Notes: generated by a model not told the origin, from the sequence alone. Counted from the stretch's first letter, positions 37,376 to 46,759 are shown. The stretch: DNA of 64,000 nucleotides from UBA5109 sp963975155 (GCA_963975155.1 CAXBFG010000003.1:124001-188000), one strand, 5' to 3'. Made by a program: numbers and translations.

Positions 37376-39265
37376 ATGTTTGAAGAAATCCCACAACAAC
37401 GTCCGCTAACGCCCCTCTTGGATGGCATTGATGTGCCTGCCGATTTACGTGAGCTGAAACCGGATCAACTGGAAGAGCTGGCTACGGAGTTAAGGGCTTT
37501 CCTGCTATATGCAGTTGGAAAAACCGGCGGACATTTTGGTGCCGGACTGGGAGTTGTGGAATTAACAATAGCCCTGCATTACGTATTTAATACCCCTGAG
37601 GATAGATTGGTCTGGGATGTCGGGCATCAAAGCTATCCACATAAAATACTGACTGGGCGTCGCGAACGTATGTTTAGCATACGCCAGAAAGATGGTCTTG
37701 CAGCTTTCAACAGCCGCCAGGAAAGTGAGTACGATACTTTTGGTGTTGGTCATTCCAGTACATCTATTTCTGCTGCTTTAGGCATGGTGGTAGCGGCTCA
37801 AAAAAATGCCAGTCAGCGAAAAGTCATTGCCGTAATTGGTGATGGTGCGATGACAGCCGGAATGGCCTTTGAAGCACTCAATCATGCCGGCGAACTGGAT
37901 AACGACATTCTTGTCATTCTTAATGATAACAACATGTCCATTTCCAAAAACGTAGGTGGTCTTTCCAGTTATTTCGCCCGAATGTGGGCCAGTAAGCCTT
38001 ATAACTTTTTGCGTTCCGGTTCCAAAAAAGTTTTATCAAAAGTGCCGCAGGCCTGGAAGGCAGCTCATCGCGCTGAAGAATACATGAAAGGGATGGTTTC
38101 ACCAGCCACTATTTTCGAAGAACTTGGTTTCAATTATTTTGGCTTGATAGATGGTCATGATGTCGAAGGTCTGATCGATATACTCGAAAACATTAAAAAA
38201 CTCAAAGGGCCTTTGCTCTTGCATGTGGTTACCCAAAAGGGCAAGGGGTATCTGCCGGCAGAAAAAGACCCCTATGGCATGCATGCGCTGAATAAAATGG
38301 CTCCTGCAGAAGAGATTAATCAGGAAGAAAATACCGCACCCACCTATTCGAAAGTTTTTGGTAACTGGCTCTGTGAAATGGCCCCTGTTGAATCAAAACT
38401 GATGGCGATTACCCCGGCTATGGGAGAGGGTTCAGGGATGAGGGAATTTGAAAAGCAGTTCCCTGGGCAGTTTTTTGATGTCGCTATAGCCGAGCAGCAT
38501 GCAGTTACTTTTGCTGCAGGAATGGCCTGTGATGGTTTAAAACCTGTGGTGGCGATCTACTCAACATTTTTACAGCGTGCCTATGATCAGTTGATTCACG
38601 ATGTCGCATTGCAAAATCTGGATATTTTATTTGCCATAGACCGGGCTGGATTGGTTGGTGAAGATGGACCAACACACGCAGGGAGTTTTGATTTGAGTTA
38701 TTTGCGTTGCATCCCAAACCTGCTGGTTATGACGCCCAGTGATGAAAATGAAAGCAGGCATATGCTTTTTACCGGCTTCCATTTTCCGGGACCTGCTGCG
38801 GTGAGATATCCACGCGGTAAGGCCAGCGGTTGTCAATTACATGCGGAATTACAGAAACTGGATATTGGCAAAGCTGTGCTCAAAAGACAGGGCGAAAAAA
38901 CGGCAATTCTGGTTTTTGGAACCCTATTGAAAGCTGCTGAGGTCAGTGCGCAGGAACTAAATGCAACGCTGGTGGATATGCGTTTTGTGAAACCCTTGGA
39001 TGAAGATCTGCTCAGAGAACTGGCTGCATCACATCACTTACTGGTTACAGTAGAAGAAAATGTGATCAAGGGCGGGGCCGGTTCGGCGGTCAATGAATTT
39101 TTGCATGCAGCAGGCATTACAACAAATGTATTGAATCTGGGCCTGCCTGATCGTTTTCTGGATCAGGGCAAGGCCGAACAGATGCTTGCGGATTGTGGAC
39201 TGGATAGCAGCGGTATCACAGCGGCTATTATCGATAAATTACATAAGACTGAGAGTTCGGACTAA
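37376..39265 (+). CDS. dxs: 1-deoxy-D-xylulose-5-phosphate synthase
   Basis: Dxs condenses pyruvate and glyceraldehyde-3-phosphate with TPP, the first step of the MEP isoprenoid pathway. The 629-residue protein has the TPP motif GDGAMTAGMAFEALNHAG ending in NDNNMSI, GGHFGAGLGVVELTIALHYV near the N-terminus, and the transketolase core IAEQHAVTFAAGMA plus DRAGLVGEDGPTHAG. It ends three bases before the convergent stop of the accessory cluster. Confidence 0.96.
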   Translation: MFEEIPQQRPLTPLLDGIDVPADLRELKPDQLEELATELRAFLLYAVGKTGGHFGAGLGVVELTIALHYVFNTPEDRLVWDVGHQSYPHKILTGRRERMFSIRQKDGLAAFNSRQESEYDTFGVGHSSTSISAALGMVVAAQKNASQRKVIAVIGDGAMTAGMAFEALNHAGELDNDILVILNDNNMSISKNVGGLSSYFARMWASKPYNFLRSGSKKVLSKVPQAWKAAHRAEEYMKGMVSPATIFEELGFNYFGLIDGHDVEGLIDILENIKKLKGPLLLHVVTQKGKGYLPAEKDPYGMHALNKMAPAEEINQEENTAPTYSKVFGNWLCEMAPVESKLMAITPAMGEGSGMREFEKQFPGQFFDVAIAEQHAVTFAAGMACDGLKPVVAIYSTFLQRAYDQLIHDVALQNLDILFAIDRAGLVGEDGPTHAGSFDLSYLRCIPNLLVMTPSDENESRHMLFTGFHFPGPAAVRYPRGKASGCQLHAELQKLDIGKAVLKRQGEKTAILVFGTLLKAAEVSAQELNATLVDMRFVKPLDEDLLRELAASHHLLVTVEENVIKGGAGSAVNEFLHAAGITTNVLNLGLPDRFLDQGKAEQMLADCGLDSSGITAAIIDKLHKTESSD

Positions 39266-39267
39266 AG

Positions 39268-40248
39268 CTACAGCAATTTACTGCCAGTCTGTATAACACC
39301 ATCGGGCACTTCTGGAACTTCCGGTATAACAGGTTCACTATTCGGGTTCCAGCTGCTTTCTGAATATTCAGAAATAGCCAGGCTTGCCGAATTGCCAACA
39401 AAGTCCTCAGAGTATGAGCCGACATAAATATTGTAGTTGCCTGCCGATGGGCTGCTGAAGTAATAGCCGGAATTAAGATTGTCCAGATTGTCATTATCAT
39501 CATTGCAATACCATCTTCCGTCAGGAGCCTGTATGGCAATCGTCGTATCAAACTCTGCGATGGTATAAATACCAAGCCCTAAACTGCCTGGTGAAAAATT
39601 CAGACGATAGCTCGGGCTCGGACTGACATAACCACTACAAGCACTATCAAGATTTGCAGCCTGATTTGGCCCTCCTGCACTGACGTTTAGTGTATAGGGA
39701 TCTGGTGTAAAGCCACCCGAGAGACTAAGTTCAGGAGTGTTGACACTAGCCGATAAATCCGTTTCCCAACTGCTTTGTTCATACTCGGAGATGGCAAGTA
39801 TCGCACTGCGATTGACATCGCTTTCAGAATAAGAGCCGACCCAGATGTCGTAGCGGCCGGATTCAGGCGAGGCAAAATAATAACCGGAATTCAGATTATC
39901 CAGATTGTCATTATCATCATTACATACCCAATCACCTGAAGGAGTATTGATCAGTATGGTCGTATCAAATTCAGCGTTGATATAAATGCCAAGTCCAAGA
40001 CTGCCGGGCTCATGGGTAAGACTGAAACTGGGGTTGTCGCTTACATAACCACTGCAATCAGATTTTGCGTTACTGGCTAGCAGGTTGCCGCCTGCAGCAA
40101 GGGCAATGACATGCGGATCGGGCGTAAAACCACCACTCAGGCTGACCGAACCATAAATCGGGTTCAGAGAGAAATCCTGAGAATAGGCTCCAGAGCCGGC
40201 TAACAGGGCGCTTATCAGTATCAGGAATTTACATTTACTTGGCGTCAT
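39268..40248 (-). CDS. Secreted protein with two PPC-like modules
   Basis: This 326-residue protein has a signal peptide (SGAYS-Q near 23) and two near-identical modules of about 125 residues. Each has GGFTPDP at its start, CSGYV, GSLGLGIY, FDTTI, WxCNDDNDNLDNLNSGYYF and a final GxYxIxVGSYSE. The Cys pair in each module probably forms a disulfide, and the Asp/Asn-rich loop could bind calcium. The overall pattern resembles a variant of the pre-peptidase C-terminal (PPC) fold. The same module occurs once in the transmembrane FHA protein of this cluster. It is the last gene of the leftward cluster; function unknown. Confidence 0.75.
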   Translation of the reverse strand: MTPSKCKFLILISALLAGSGAYSQDFSLNPIYGSVSLSGGFTPDPHVIALAAGGNLLASNAKSDCSGYVSDNPSFSLTHEPGSLGLGIYINAEFDTTILINTPSGDWVCNDDNDNLDNLNSGYYFASPESGRYDIWVGSYSESDVNRSAILAISEYEQSSWETDLSASVNTPELSLSGGFTPDPYTLNVSAGGPNQAANLDSACSGYVSPSPSYRLNFSPGSLGLGIYTIAEFDTTIAIQAPDGRWYCNDDNDNLDNLNSGYYFSSPSAGNYNIYVGSYSEDFVGNSASLAISEYSESSWNPNSEPVIPEVPEVPDGVIQTGSKLL

Positions 40249-40268
40249 AATCGGATACTCAATTGAAA

Positions 40269-42227
40269 TTATCGGGCAAGTCTAAAGCCACTGCTGGCGC
40301 TTGATTGATTAGCTGGCATCCAGTTGCGAAATGAAACCCGTCCTTGTAAAGCACTGCTGTCCCAGCCGCCGCCACGTAATATTCTGCTGCAACCCGTACT
40401 TCCAGCCCACTCTGAGCCATCGTCGGGAGCGCCGTTATAATTATTTCTGGCACAATCCTGTACCCATTCCCAGGCATTGCCATGCATATCAAACAGTCCC
40501 CAGTCATTGGCCGGAAAACTCATCACCTCACTCGAACCAGCATCACCACAATTATCCAAGTCAGCCAGAGAGCATTGATGGGTGTTTCCCCAGTGGTATT
40601 GACTGTCGCTTCCGGCACGAGCTGCATATTCCCATTCGGCCTCGGTTGGTAATCTGTAAGTATCGCCGGTTTCCTGGTTTAGCCAGTCGATATAGGTTTG
40701 TATCTGGTTCCAGCTAACATTGACAACTGGCCGTAATTCCAAAAATCCGGTTCCCCGATCTTCAGTCAGACGTGCGCATACACCTGCTTGAGCACAGGCA
40801 TCCCATTGGGCAAAAGTGATTTCATGCTGCATTAGTTCAAAACTGTCGATATAGATGCTATGTACAGGAGTTTCATCGGCTTCGCCATTACCAATCAGGT
40901 CTCCCATTGAGGCTTCCCCGCTGGGAATACTGACCATTGAGCCAAGTCTGGCAATAGCCTGATCGAGTCGCTCCCGCTCCTCATTTAGCAGTCTGTCCCG
41001 TTCCAGTTGATCAGCCTCTGCCTGTAATCTCAGACGCTCCTGTTCAGCTAATGTTGCAGCGTCAAGGGCAGCAGTAGCATCGGCTGCCTCTTGTGCTGCC
41101 TGCTGTCTTTCGAGTTCAGCCAGACGGCGCAATTCGGCATTTTCCTGATACGCCGTGAAGCCATAGCTGCCACCAACGATAAGCAGTATTGCTAAAACAC
41201 CAAAGATGGCATATCTGAGGACAGGTGATTTCTCAGTGCCGGCAGAACTTGTTCCTGGTTTAGAAGCATTTGCAGCCGAATTGGAAACGGCTTTTGGCGG
41301 AGCGGAGGATGTAACGCTGTCTATCGCTTCACCTTGCAGGCAGGCGATTAATTCTTCGGTAGTCTGGAAACGATCTTCCTCATTAAGGGCAAGGCACTTA
41401 TCAACAGCCATGAGCAGGTTTTCAGAATACTTGCCTTTACCCAGTTCCAGGGCCGAAGTCATCGGATCAGGGCGATTGCGGGTGACCGCACTCATGCGGT
41501 TCTCTACCTGTGGAGGATTTTGTCTGGCAATGATGCGCCACATGATGCCGCCAATAGCATATATATCAGTCCAGGGGCCGAGATTGCCATCGGTTTCCAC
41601 CTGTTCAATTGCGGCATAGCCCGGACTGTAGGGAGCCATGGATTTGCTGTGTTCGGTGAAATTTTGCTTGGCAGCTCCAAAGTCAATCAGCACGGGTTGT
41701 TCATCACTGCGACGGATGAAAATATTACCGGGCTTTATATCCCGGTGCAGGACTTGCTGCTTATGAACCAGTGCCAGTCCACGCAAGAGCGGAATAAGGA
41801 TTCGAAGTATCTCATCTTCAGAGAAAGTCTGATTGTTTTTCTCACGGCCACGAATCAAATCCGACAGGGGCAGGCCATCTTCAAAACTCATGACCAGATA
41901 AGCAGTGCCGTTGGCTTCGATAAAATCCTGACAGTTGACGATATTGGGGCTTTTTTCAAATTGCACCAGTTGCTTGGCTTCTGCCAGAAACCTTTGCAGT
42001 CCTGTTTGAAAGTCGACCTGTTCGCGTGTTCCCAGAGGGTGAACAGTGCCCGATTCACGAGTGGCCAGTTCCTGCGGCAAATATTCCTTGATGGCCAGCC
42101 AGTTACCGAGGCGAATATGTTCGGCCTTGTAGACAATTCCGAAACCGCCATAGCCCAGCACACTGTCAATTTTATATTGATTGATTACCGTACCCTTGGG
42201 CAGGGCTAATCGATGTTCAGAATCCAT
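40269..42227 (-). CDS. Transmembrane Ser/Thr protein kinase with periplasmic FGE-sulfatase-like domain
   Basis: This 652-residue protein has a cytosolic Hanks-type kinase domain (about 18-285) with GYGGFGIVY, Lys47 in AIKEYLP, HRDIKPGN near 161-168 and DFGAAKQ, all needed for activity. A linker, a membrane helix (about 335-355) and a coiled coil to about 430 follow. The C-terminal periplasmic domain (about 435-652) is of the SUMF1/FGE-sulfatase type (RLPTEAEWEYAARAG; DMHGNAWEWVQDC; RILRGGGWDS; SGFRLAR). I see no FGE-type active-site Cys pair, so this domain is probably a binder or sensor. It likely phosphorylates the FHA ligands of the cluster. Confidence 0.88.
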   Translation of the reverse strand: MDSEHRLALPKGTVINQYKIDSVLGYGGFGIVYKAEHIRLGNWLAIKEYLPQELATRESGTVHPLGTREQVDFQTGLQRFLAEAKQLVQFEKSPNIVNCQDFIEANGTAYLVMSFEDGLPLSDLIRGREKNNQTFSEDEILRILIPLLRGLALVHKQQVLHRDIKPGNIFIRRSDEQPVLIDFGAAKQNFTEHSKSMAPYSPGYAAIEQVETDGNLGPWTDIYAIGGIMWRIIARQNPPQVENRMSAVTRNRPDPMTSALELGKGKYSENLLMAVDKCLALNEEDRFQTTEELIACLQGEAIDSVTSSAPPKAVSNSAANASKPGTSSAGTEKSPVLRYAIFGVLAILLIVGGSYGFTAYQENAELRRLAELERQQAAQEAADATAALDAATLAEQERLRLQAEADQLERDRLLNEERERLDQAIARLGSMVSIPSGEASMGDLIGNGEADETPVHSIYIDSFELMQHEITFAQWDACAQAGVCARLTEDRGTGFLELRPVVNVSWNQIQTYIDWLNQETGDTYRLPTEAEWEYAARAGSDSQYHWGNTHQCSLADLDNCGDAGSSEVMSFPANDWGLFDMHGNAWEWVQDCARNNYNGAPDDGSEWAGSTGCSRILRGGGWDSSALQGRVSFRNWMPANQSSASSGFRLAR

Positions 42228-42292
42228 TTAATACAGCCTCTTTATTTGTCATGGATGCCTTAGTTGTATTAATCCTGTTCACTAATACTTAT

Positions 42293-43162
42293 TTATATAG
42301 TCGACACGATTGCCATAATAATACTAGCAAGCATGGATTGTCCGCTGGTGCTGTCAATAAATTCGCCCTGGCCACTTTGAGCAAGACGTTGCAGATACTC
42401 TTCGGCCTGATCACTGCCCACCATAACGGTTGACACATATTGTTCCGGCGTCGTGACCGCACTGAAATCCTGGGCAGCCTGGAAAGTACTGTTGAGTAAT
42501 TCGGGATAGGCTGGTGCATCGGTAATAATGATAATATAGCGTCTCTGGCTCTCGGGACGCCAGTTCATAACAACAGCCTGATTCAGTGCCGCTGAAAGCG
42601 CTTCGGGCGTGTCGTCATTGACGCCAGCTCCCAGTCCCATATTGCTGTCAAGACTGTTAATAAATGTTTCAATCTGATTGAGATTGGTGGATGGATAGAT
42701 CTGCTGGAAGCTAAGAGGCACATCCCAAAAGCGATCACCAAAGGCTACGAAACCTATGCCTACCGAAGGAGACAGGCGATCAAGCACAGTTACCAGATCC
42801 GCTATTTGCTGTTTCATCTGTGCAATGTAATCACCCATGCTGCCTGAAACATCAAGGCAAATAACGATATCCAGTTCGGGAATAGATATTCTCGCCAATT
42901 CACTGGATAAGCTGCTGGCTTCCTGCTGAGCCTCCGACAGCTCACTTTGTGATTGCGCCAGCTCTGCCTGTGCCTGTTCAAGTTGCTCTTGTGTCTGGGC
43001 AAGCGTCTCGGCAACTTCGGCAACCAGTTCAGGAGAATCGCCGGTATTCGGAAAGAAGGGTAAGGCAGCAACAGTCAGAATCATGAAGGCGCCCAGTGCA
43101 GAAGCAAACAGATCCAGCGCAGACATGCTGAAAATATTGATTTCCCGGGAACGAATTTTCAC
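42293..43162 (-). CDS. VWA-domain protein with ExbD/MotB-like membrane anchor
   Basis: This 289-residue protein has a short cytosolic N-terminus and one membrane helix at about 14-37 that contains an Asp at its start (SALDLFASALGAFM, D17), like the proton-path Asp of MotB/TolR/ExbD. A periplasmic coiled coil (45-90) follows, then a VWA domain with an intact MIDAS motif DVSGS (D104, S106, S108) and the later TDAP segment. The start overlaps the upstream FHA gene stop by four bases (ATGA). With the MotA/TolQ-like protein encoded at 46760-47575 it could form a stator-like pair. Confidence 0.82.
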   Translation of the reverse strand: MKIRSREINIFSMSALDLFASALGAFMILTVAALPFFPNTGDSPELVAEVAETLAQTQEQLEQAQAELAQSQSELSEAQQEASSLSSELARISIPELDIVICLDVSGSMGDYIAQMKQQIADLVTVLDRLSPSVGIGFVAFGDRFWDVPLSFQQIYPSTNLNQIETFINSLDSNMGLGAGVNDDTPEALSAALNQAVVMNWRPESQRRYIIIITDAPAYPELLNSTFQAAQDFSAVTTPEQYVSTVMVGSDQAEEYLQRLAQSGQGEFIDSTSGQSMLASIIMAIVSTI

Positions 43163-45105
43163 GCCTGTTTCTCCAGTAAATTCACGCTGTATGTCTGCAG
43201 GCCAATTTTCAGTGTATCACCCGGTTTTAATTCATAAGCCTTACCAGGAGTCAGGACCTGATCATTAATGGCAGAGCCATTGGCACTGTTCAGGTCTTCG
43301 ACAAATAGAGTCTTATCTTTGAGCATTAAACGCAAGTGTCTGCGGGAAACGGTATCCATATTCAGCACATAATCGGCATCTTGAGCTGAGCGGCCGATGA
43401 TCTGCCCCTGTTCTGATCGGATCAGGGCTGTGCCATTAATTTTCAATCGGATTTCCGAGCCCTCGGCATTAAGACTGATTAGTACTATATCGGGGAATTC
43501 AGCTGAAGCTTTTTGCAGTTCGGCTTTAACAATTTCGCTTTGCTGTTTGGCTTCTTTAATATCCTCTTCAGCTTCCTGCTGGGCTTTTTTACGGCGCGAG
43601 ACCTGTATTAGCACGAAAGCAAAGAGGGCTGTTATAACTACTCCAAAACCACCCCATTGATACAGCCTGTTGCGCTCATCAAGCTCTTGTTGAGCCGCAG
43701 CCTCAGCTAAAGCTTCTGCCTGTTGTCGTGCTTGTTCCTCCAGCTCTTCCTGTCGGGTCAGTTGTTCCTGTGCTTCTGCCTCAGCTTGTTCGATGGCTTC
43801 CAGGCTGGCAGCGAGTTCAGCTTCTCTGGTGGCCAGCTCGTCAAGTCTGAGCTGGTTTTCAGCAGCTAATGCTTCCTGTGCTTCCAGCAAGGCTTCTGCC
43901 TGCTGCTGCAGTTGCAAGCGTTCTTCTTCCAGAATTTCCTGATCCTCCAGCAAAATTCTGAGATTGTCTTCCTGTTCCTGAATTTTTTCCTGCGCCAGAC
44001 TTAACTGTTCAGCTTCTGATAAACAGTATTCAAAGGATTCATTAAAAGCGACATTGTTGTCATCTAAAAAATTGACCAGGCTTGTCAGATTGGTGCTGAC
44101 ACCAAAATTCTGATCGGGTCTTAAGCGGTTGGAAAGTACTGGGCTGGAATGCTGACTTATGCCGATAACTTCGTTGCAGTTATTCAGTAGCGCAGCACCA
44201 AATTCACCGTCGAGAGCAAGAGCAGTATGCCTGACCTGAGTTTCCTCGCCTGTTGTATCCATGAAGCTTTGCAAAACGCCGAGCCGGTTTGTATCCAGCA
44301 AAGCCAGCGAGATATATCTGCCGATATCCGGGAAATCAGCGGCAAGGGTTACAGGTGTCCCATCAATACCGTTGACATCGAGTAAGGCAAGACCGGCGTT
44401 CATATCAATTGCTCTGACACTGGCAAGCAGTGCTGCTCCACTACGGGGGTTATCTACAATCCATTGATCTCCCTGACTGACCAGAGCCGCATTAGTAATG
44501 ACCAGATTTTCCGCTACCTGGGTTGCCAGACCTGATTGAATCTCATTGCCATTATTGAGTACCCTTAAACTGAAAGTATCCTGGGAAAATGTAGGTGTAA
44601 GATTGGTTTCCCAGCTATTCTCAGGATATTCGGTGATGGCAAGGATGGCGTTGGCAAAAGCATCGGATTCTTCGTAAACGCCTACCCAGATGTTGTATTC
44701 GCCGGCTTGCGGGTTTTCAAAATAGTAGCCTGCATTCAGATTTTCCAGGTCGTAATGATCATCATTACAGACCCATTCCCCGTTGGGAGTATTGATCAGC
44801 AGAGTAGTGTCGATGTCCGCATTGGTATAAATTCCGAGTCCTTGCCCATCTGCGGCATAGTTCACTCGGTAATCCGGTGCTTCTGAAACATAACCGGAAC
44901 AGCTGAAATCCACGTCACCCGCATAGATTTCCCCGCCAGCAGCCAGTTCTAGTAATTGCGGATCCGGAAGAAATCCGGATTCCAGATCATTTATGCCGAA
45001 GTTTGGGCTTAAAGCGGGGTCCTGGGCAGGCGCCAGCGAAGCAAGCAAGCTGCCTGTTACTAATACTGTGGCTTTAGCCAGTGTGTTCAGCTTACCGGGT
45101 TTCAT
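43159..45105 (-). CDS. Transmembrane FHA protein with periplasmic PPC-like module and degenerate trypsin-like domain
   Basis: The 648-residue protein, in order: a signal peptide (ASLAPA-Q near 28), one PPC-like module (about 41-165) like those of the secreted protein at 39268, then a trypsin/HtrA-like fold (about 178-330). In that fold the catalytic His position reads TNAALV and the Ser position GEFGAALL, so it should be inactive. A long Gln/Glu-rich coiled coil (about 370-480), a membrane helix (about 488-508) and a cytosolic FHA domain (IIGRSAQDADYVL; SRRHLRL; LNSANGSAIN) complete it. I used ATG 45105 after SD AAGGAA; the frame is open back to 45162. Confidence 0.85.
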   Translation of the reverse strand: MKPGKLNTLAKATVLVTGSLLASLAPAQDPALSPNFGINDLESGFLPDPQLLELAAGGEIYAGDVDFSCSGYVSEAPDYRVNYAADGQGLGIYTNADIDTTLLINTPNGEWVCNDDHYDLENLNAGYYFENPQAGEYNIWVGVYEESDAFANAILAITEYPENSWETNLTPTFSQDTFSLRVLNNGNEIQSGLATQVAENLVITNAALVSQGDQWIVDNPRSGAALLASVRAIDMNAGLALLDVNGIDGTPVTLAADFPDIGRYISLALLDTNRLGVLQSFMDTTGEETQVRHTALALDGEFGAALLNNCNEVIGISQHSSPVLSNRLRPDQNFGVSTNLTSLVNFLDDNNVAFNESFEYCLSEAEQLSLAQEKIQEQEDNLRILLEDQEILEEERLQLQQQAEALLEAQEALAAENQLRLDELATREAELAASLEAIEQAEAEAQEQLTRQEELEEQARQQAEALAEAAAQQELDERNRLYQWGGFGVVITALFAFVLIQVSRRKKAQQEAEEDIKEAKQQSEIVKAELQKASAEFPDIVLISLNAEGSEIRLKINGTALIRSEQGQIIGRSAQDADYVLNMDTVSRRHLRLMLKDKTLFVEDLNSANGSAINDQVLTPGKAYELKPGDTLKIGLQTYSVNLLEKQA

Positions 45106-45200
45106 ATTAATAAGTTCCTTCCAACGTGGTGGTATTCTTGTCTGCGCTTTAGTAATTGACAATAATTGTCATTGCTTCCTGGTCCGCACGCTTTAAGTGT

Positions 45201-46034
45201 TCATTTTTCTTTGCCTGCTGGAACTGTGTTAACGCTGTCCTGAACACCGACTATACGAATAATATTAAGCGTGGAGTTATCCTGTGATGCACGCTGATGA
45301 GCATCCACTCTGGAGAGTATGGCTTCAATCAGCGCTTCGGCATTGCAATCCGGGTTTTCAGTGGATGTCGACAACAGGACCTGCAGTTCATCAAGTGAGC
45401 AGGTTTCTACGCCATCGCTGGCTAATATAATGATGTCGCCTTCCTGAACCGGGAAGCTTTCTTCAGGCGCATCCAGTAATTTGATGTCCTTGCCAAGAAC
45501 GGCTTCCAGTAATTGGCTGCGTTCCGGTGAAGTAGCGGCTTCTTCTGCACTGATCAGCCCTTCAGCTACCTGTTTGGCCAGTACAGTTGACATGGAATGG
45601 TTTTCATTTAAGCGGGTGATCTCGTCATTTCGGAACAACCACAAGGGGCTGTCTCCGACACTGATCCACTGAATGGAGGCGCCATCAAAGACGACGGCGA
45701 GAAAAGTAGCACCCATACCTTCAAGTTCCGGATGTTGCTGAGTGTAATCAAACACGGCCAGATTGGCTGCAGACAAGGAAGACAGAAAGCGTTGTCTTAT
45801 ATTGTTTTCTGTAGAATCAATAAAATGTTGGCGAAAAGTATTGACCACCAGTTGACTGGCTTCAGCTCCTCCGGCATGACCACCCATACCATCGGCCAGC
45901 ATTGACAGTGAAAAGCCATTCGGCCAATTCACAATAGCGGCATCATCCTGCTGGGTCTTGCGTGTACCAATAATCTGACCCCAGGCAGATTCTGCATCTA
46001 ATACTTCACTACTACCTGCTTCTTCTGCCGTCAT
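45201..46034 (-). CDS. PP2C-type protein serine/threonine phosphatase (soluble)
   Basis: This 277-residue cytosolic metal-dependent phosphatase has the PP2C motifs: TRKTQQDD near 27, ADGMGGHAGG, MGATFLAVV, WISVGDSPLWLF, ILASDGVET and a C-terminal DNSTL with the metal Asp. It likely removes phosphates placed by the cluster kinase. It sits between an FHA gene ending ten bases upstream and the transmembrane FHA gene. Confidence 0.92.
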   Translation of the reverse strand: MTAEEAGSSEVLDAESAWGQIIGTRKTQQDDAAIVNWPNGFSLSMLADGMGGHAGGAEASQLVVNTFRQHFIDSTENNIRQRFLSSLSAANLAVFDYTQQHPELEGMGATFLAVVFDGASIQWISVGDSPLWLFRNDEITRLNENHSMSTVLAKQVAEGLISAEEAATSPERSQLLEAVLGKDIKLLDAPEESFPVQEGDIIILASDGVETCSLDELQVLLSTSTENPDCNAEALIEAILSRVDAHQRASQDNSTLNIIRIVGVQDSVNTVPAGKEK

Positions 46035-46043
46035 GCCTTGCCG

Positions 46044-46733
46044 TTATTCCTCATCCCAGCTGAAATCTTCGCTGCATAGCGGGACGAACATCAGGGTGGT
46101 TTCTCCAAGCGTAATACGGCTACCTGCACTGAGTTTTGTCGGGGCCAGCACAGGGTTGTTATCGAGATAGGCCAGGTTGGTACCGGAGCCCTGCTGGATG
46201 TAGAAAGCGAGGCCACGGGGATCAAAGGTTAACATGGCATGCCTGGATCGTGAGATTTGCTCATCTCCAAAATCCAGACTGATACGTTCGGACTGATTGC
46301 GGCCAATACTGTTCTGACCATTGCCCAGTTTAAGGTAATTGCCTTTACCCGGACCATCAACAATAACCAACCAGCCAACAACCGGGTCCGCCATGGCGTC
46401 GATCTCTTGCACTGCGCCAGTTTCCTTCTCTGCTACAGCTGCCGGACGCCGACCACCGGCTATGACAGTCGCCGGTTCATCTATTGCAGCAGCCTGGTTT
46501 TGCATCGGCTGCCCGCTTTGATCCGCGCGGACGGTCGGCGGTTCATCGGAAAATAAGCTCGTCGATTGTTTGGGGTTTAACTCGGTAGCTTTGTCATTGC
46601 CGCGCCCTGAATCACCCGTATTATCAAACAATGAAGTAGGCGCATCACTGGCTGGCGATGACTGTCTGGATTTTTCATGCAGAACGGATGGCACATCTAT
46701 GGGAACACCGTCTGGTCCTCTTTTAACTGCCAT
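46044..46733 (-). CDS. FHA-domain protein with Thr-rich flexible tail
   Basis: This 229-residue soluble protein has an N-terminal low-complexity part (about 1-125) with repeated Thr motifs next to acidic or Pro residues (DEPPTVRA, DEPATVIA, TSLF twice). The C-terminal FHA domain (about 130-225) has NSIGRNQSERISL and SRSRHAML, with SGTNLAYLDNNPV. The Thr motifs are plausible kinase targets that other FHA domains could read, as in GarA-like proteins. No signal peptide. Confidence 0.85.
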   Translation of the reverse strand: MAVKRGPDGVPIDVPSVLHEKSRQSSPASDAPTSLFDNTGDSGRGNDKATELNPKQSTSLFSDEPPTVRADQSGQPMQNQAAAIDEPATVIAGGRRPAAVAEKETGAVQEIDAMADPVVGWLVIVDGPGKGNYLKLGNGQNSIGRNQSERISLDFGDEQISRSRHAMLTFDPRGLAFYIQQGSGTNLAYLDNNPVLAPTKLSAGSRITLGETTLMFVPLCSEDFSWDEE

Positions 46734-46759
46734 GGTAAACCTCCGGGGGTACTGACTGG

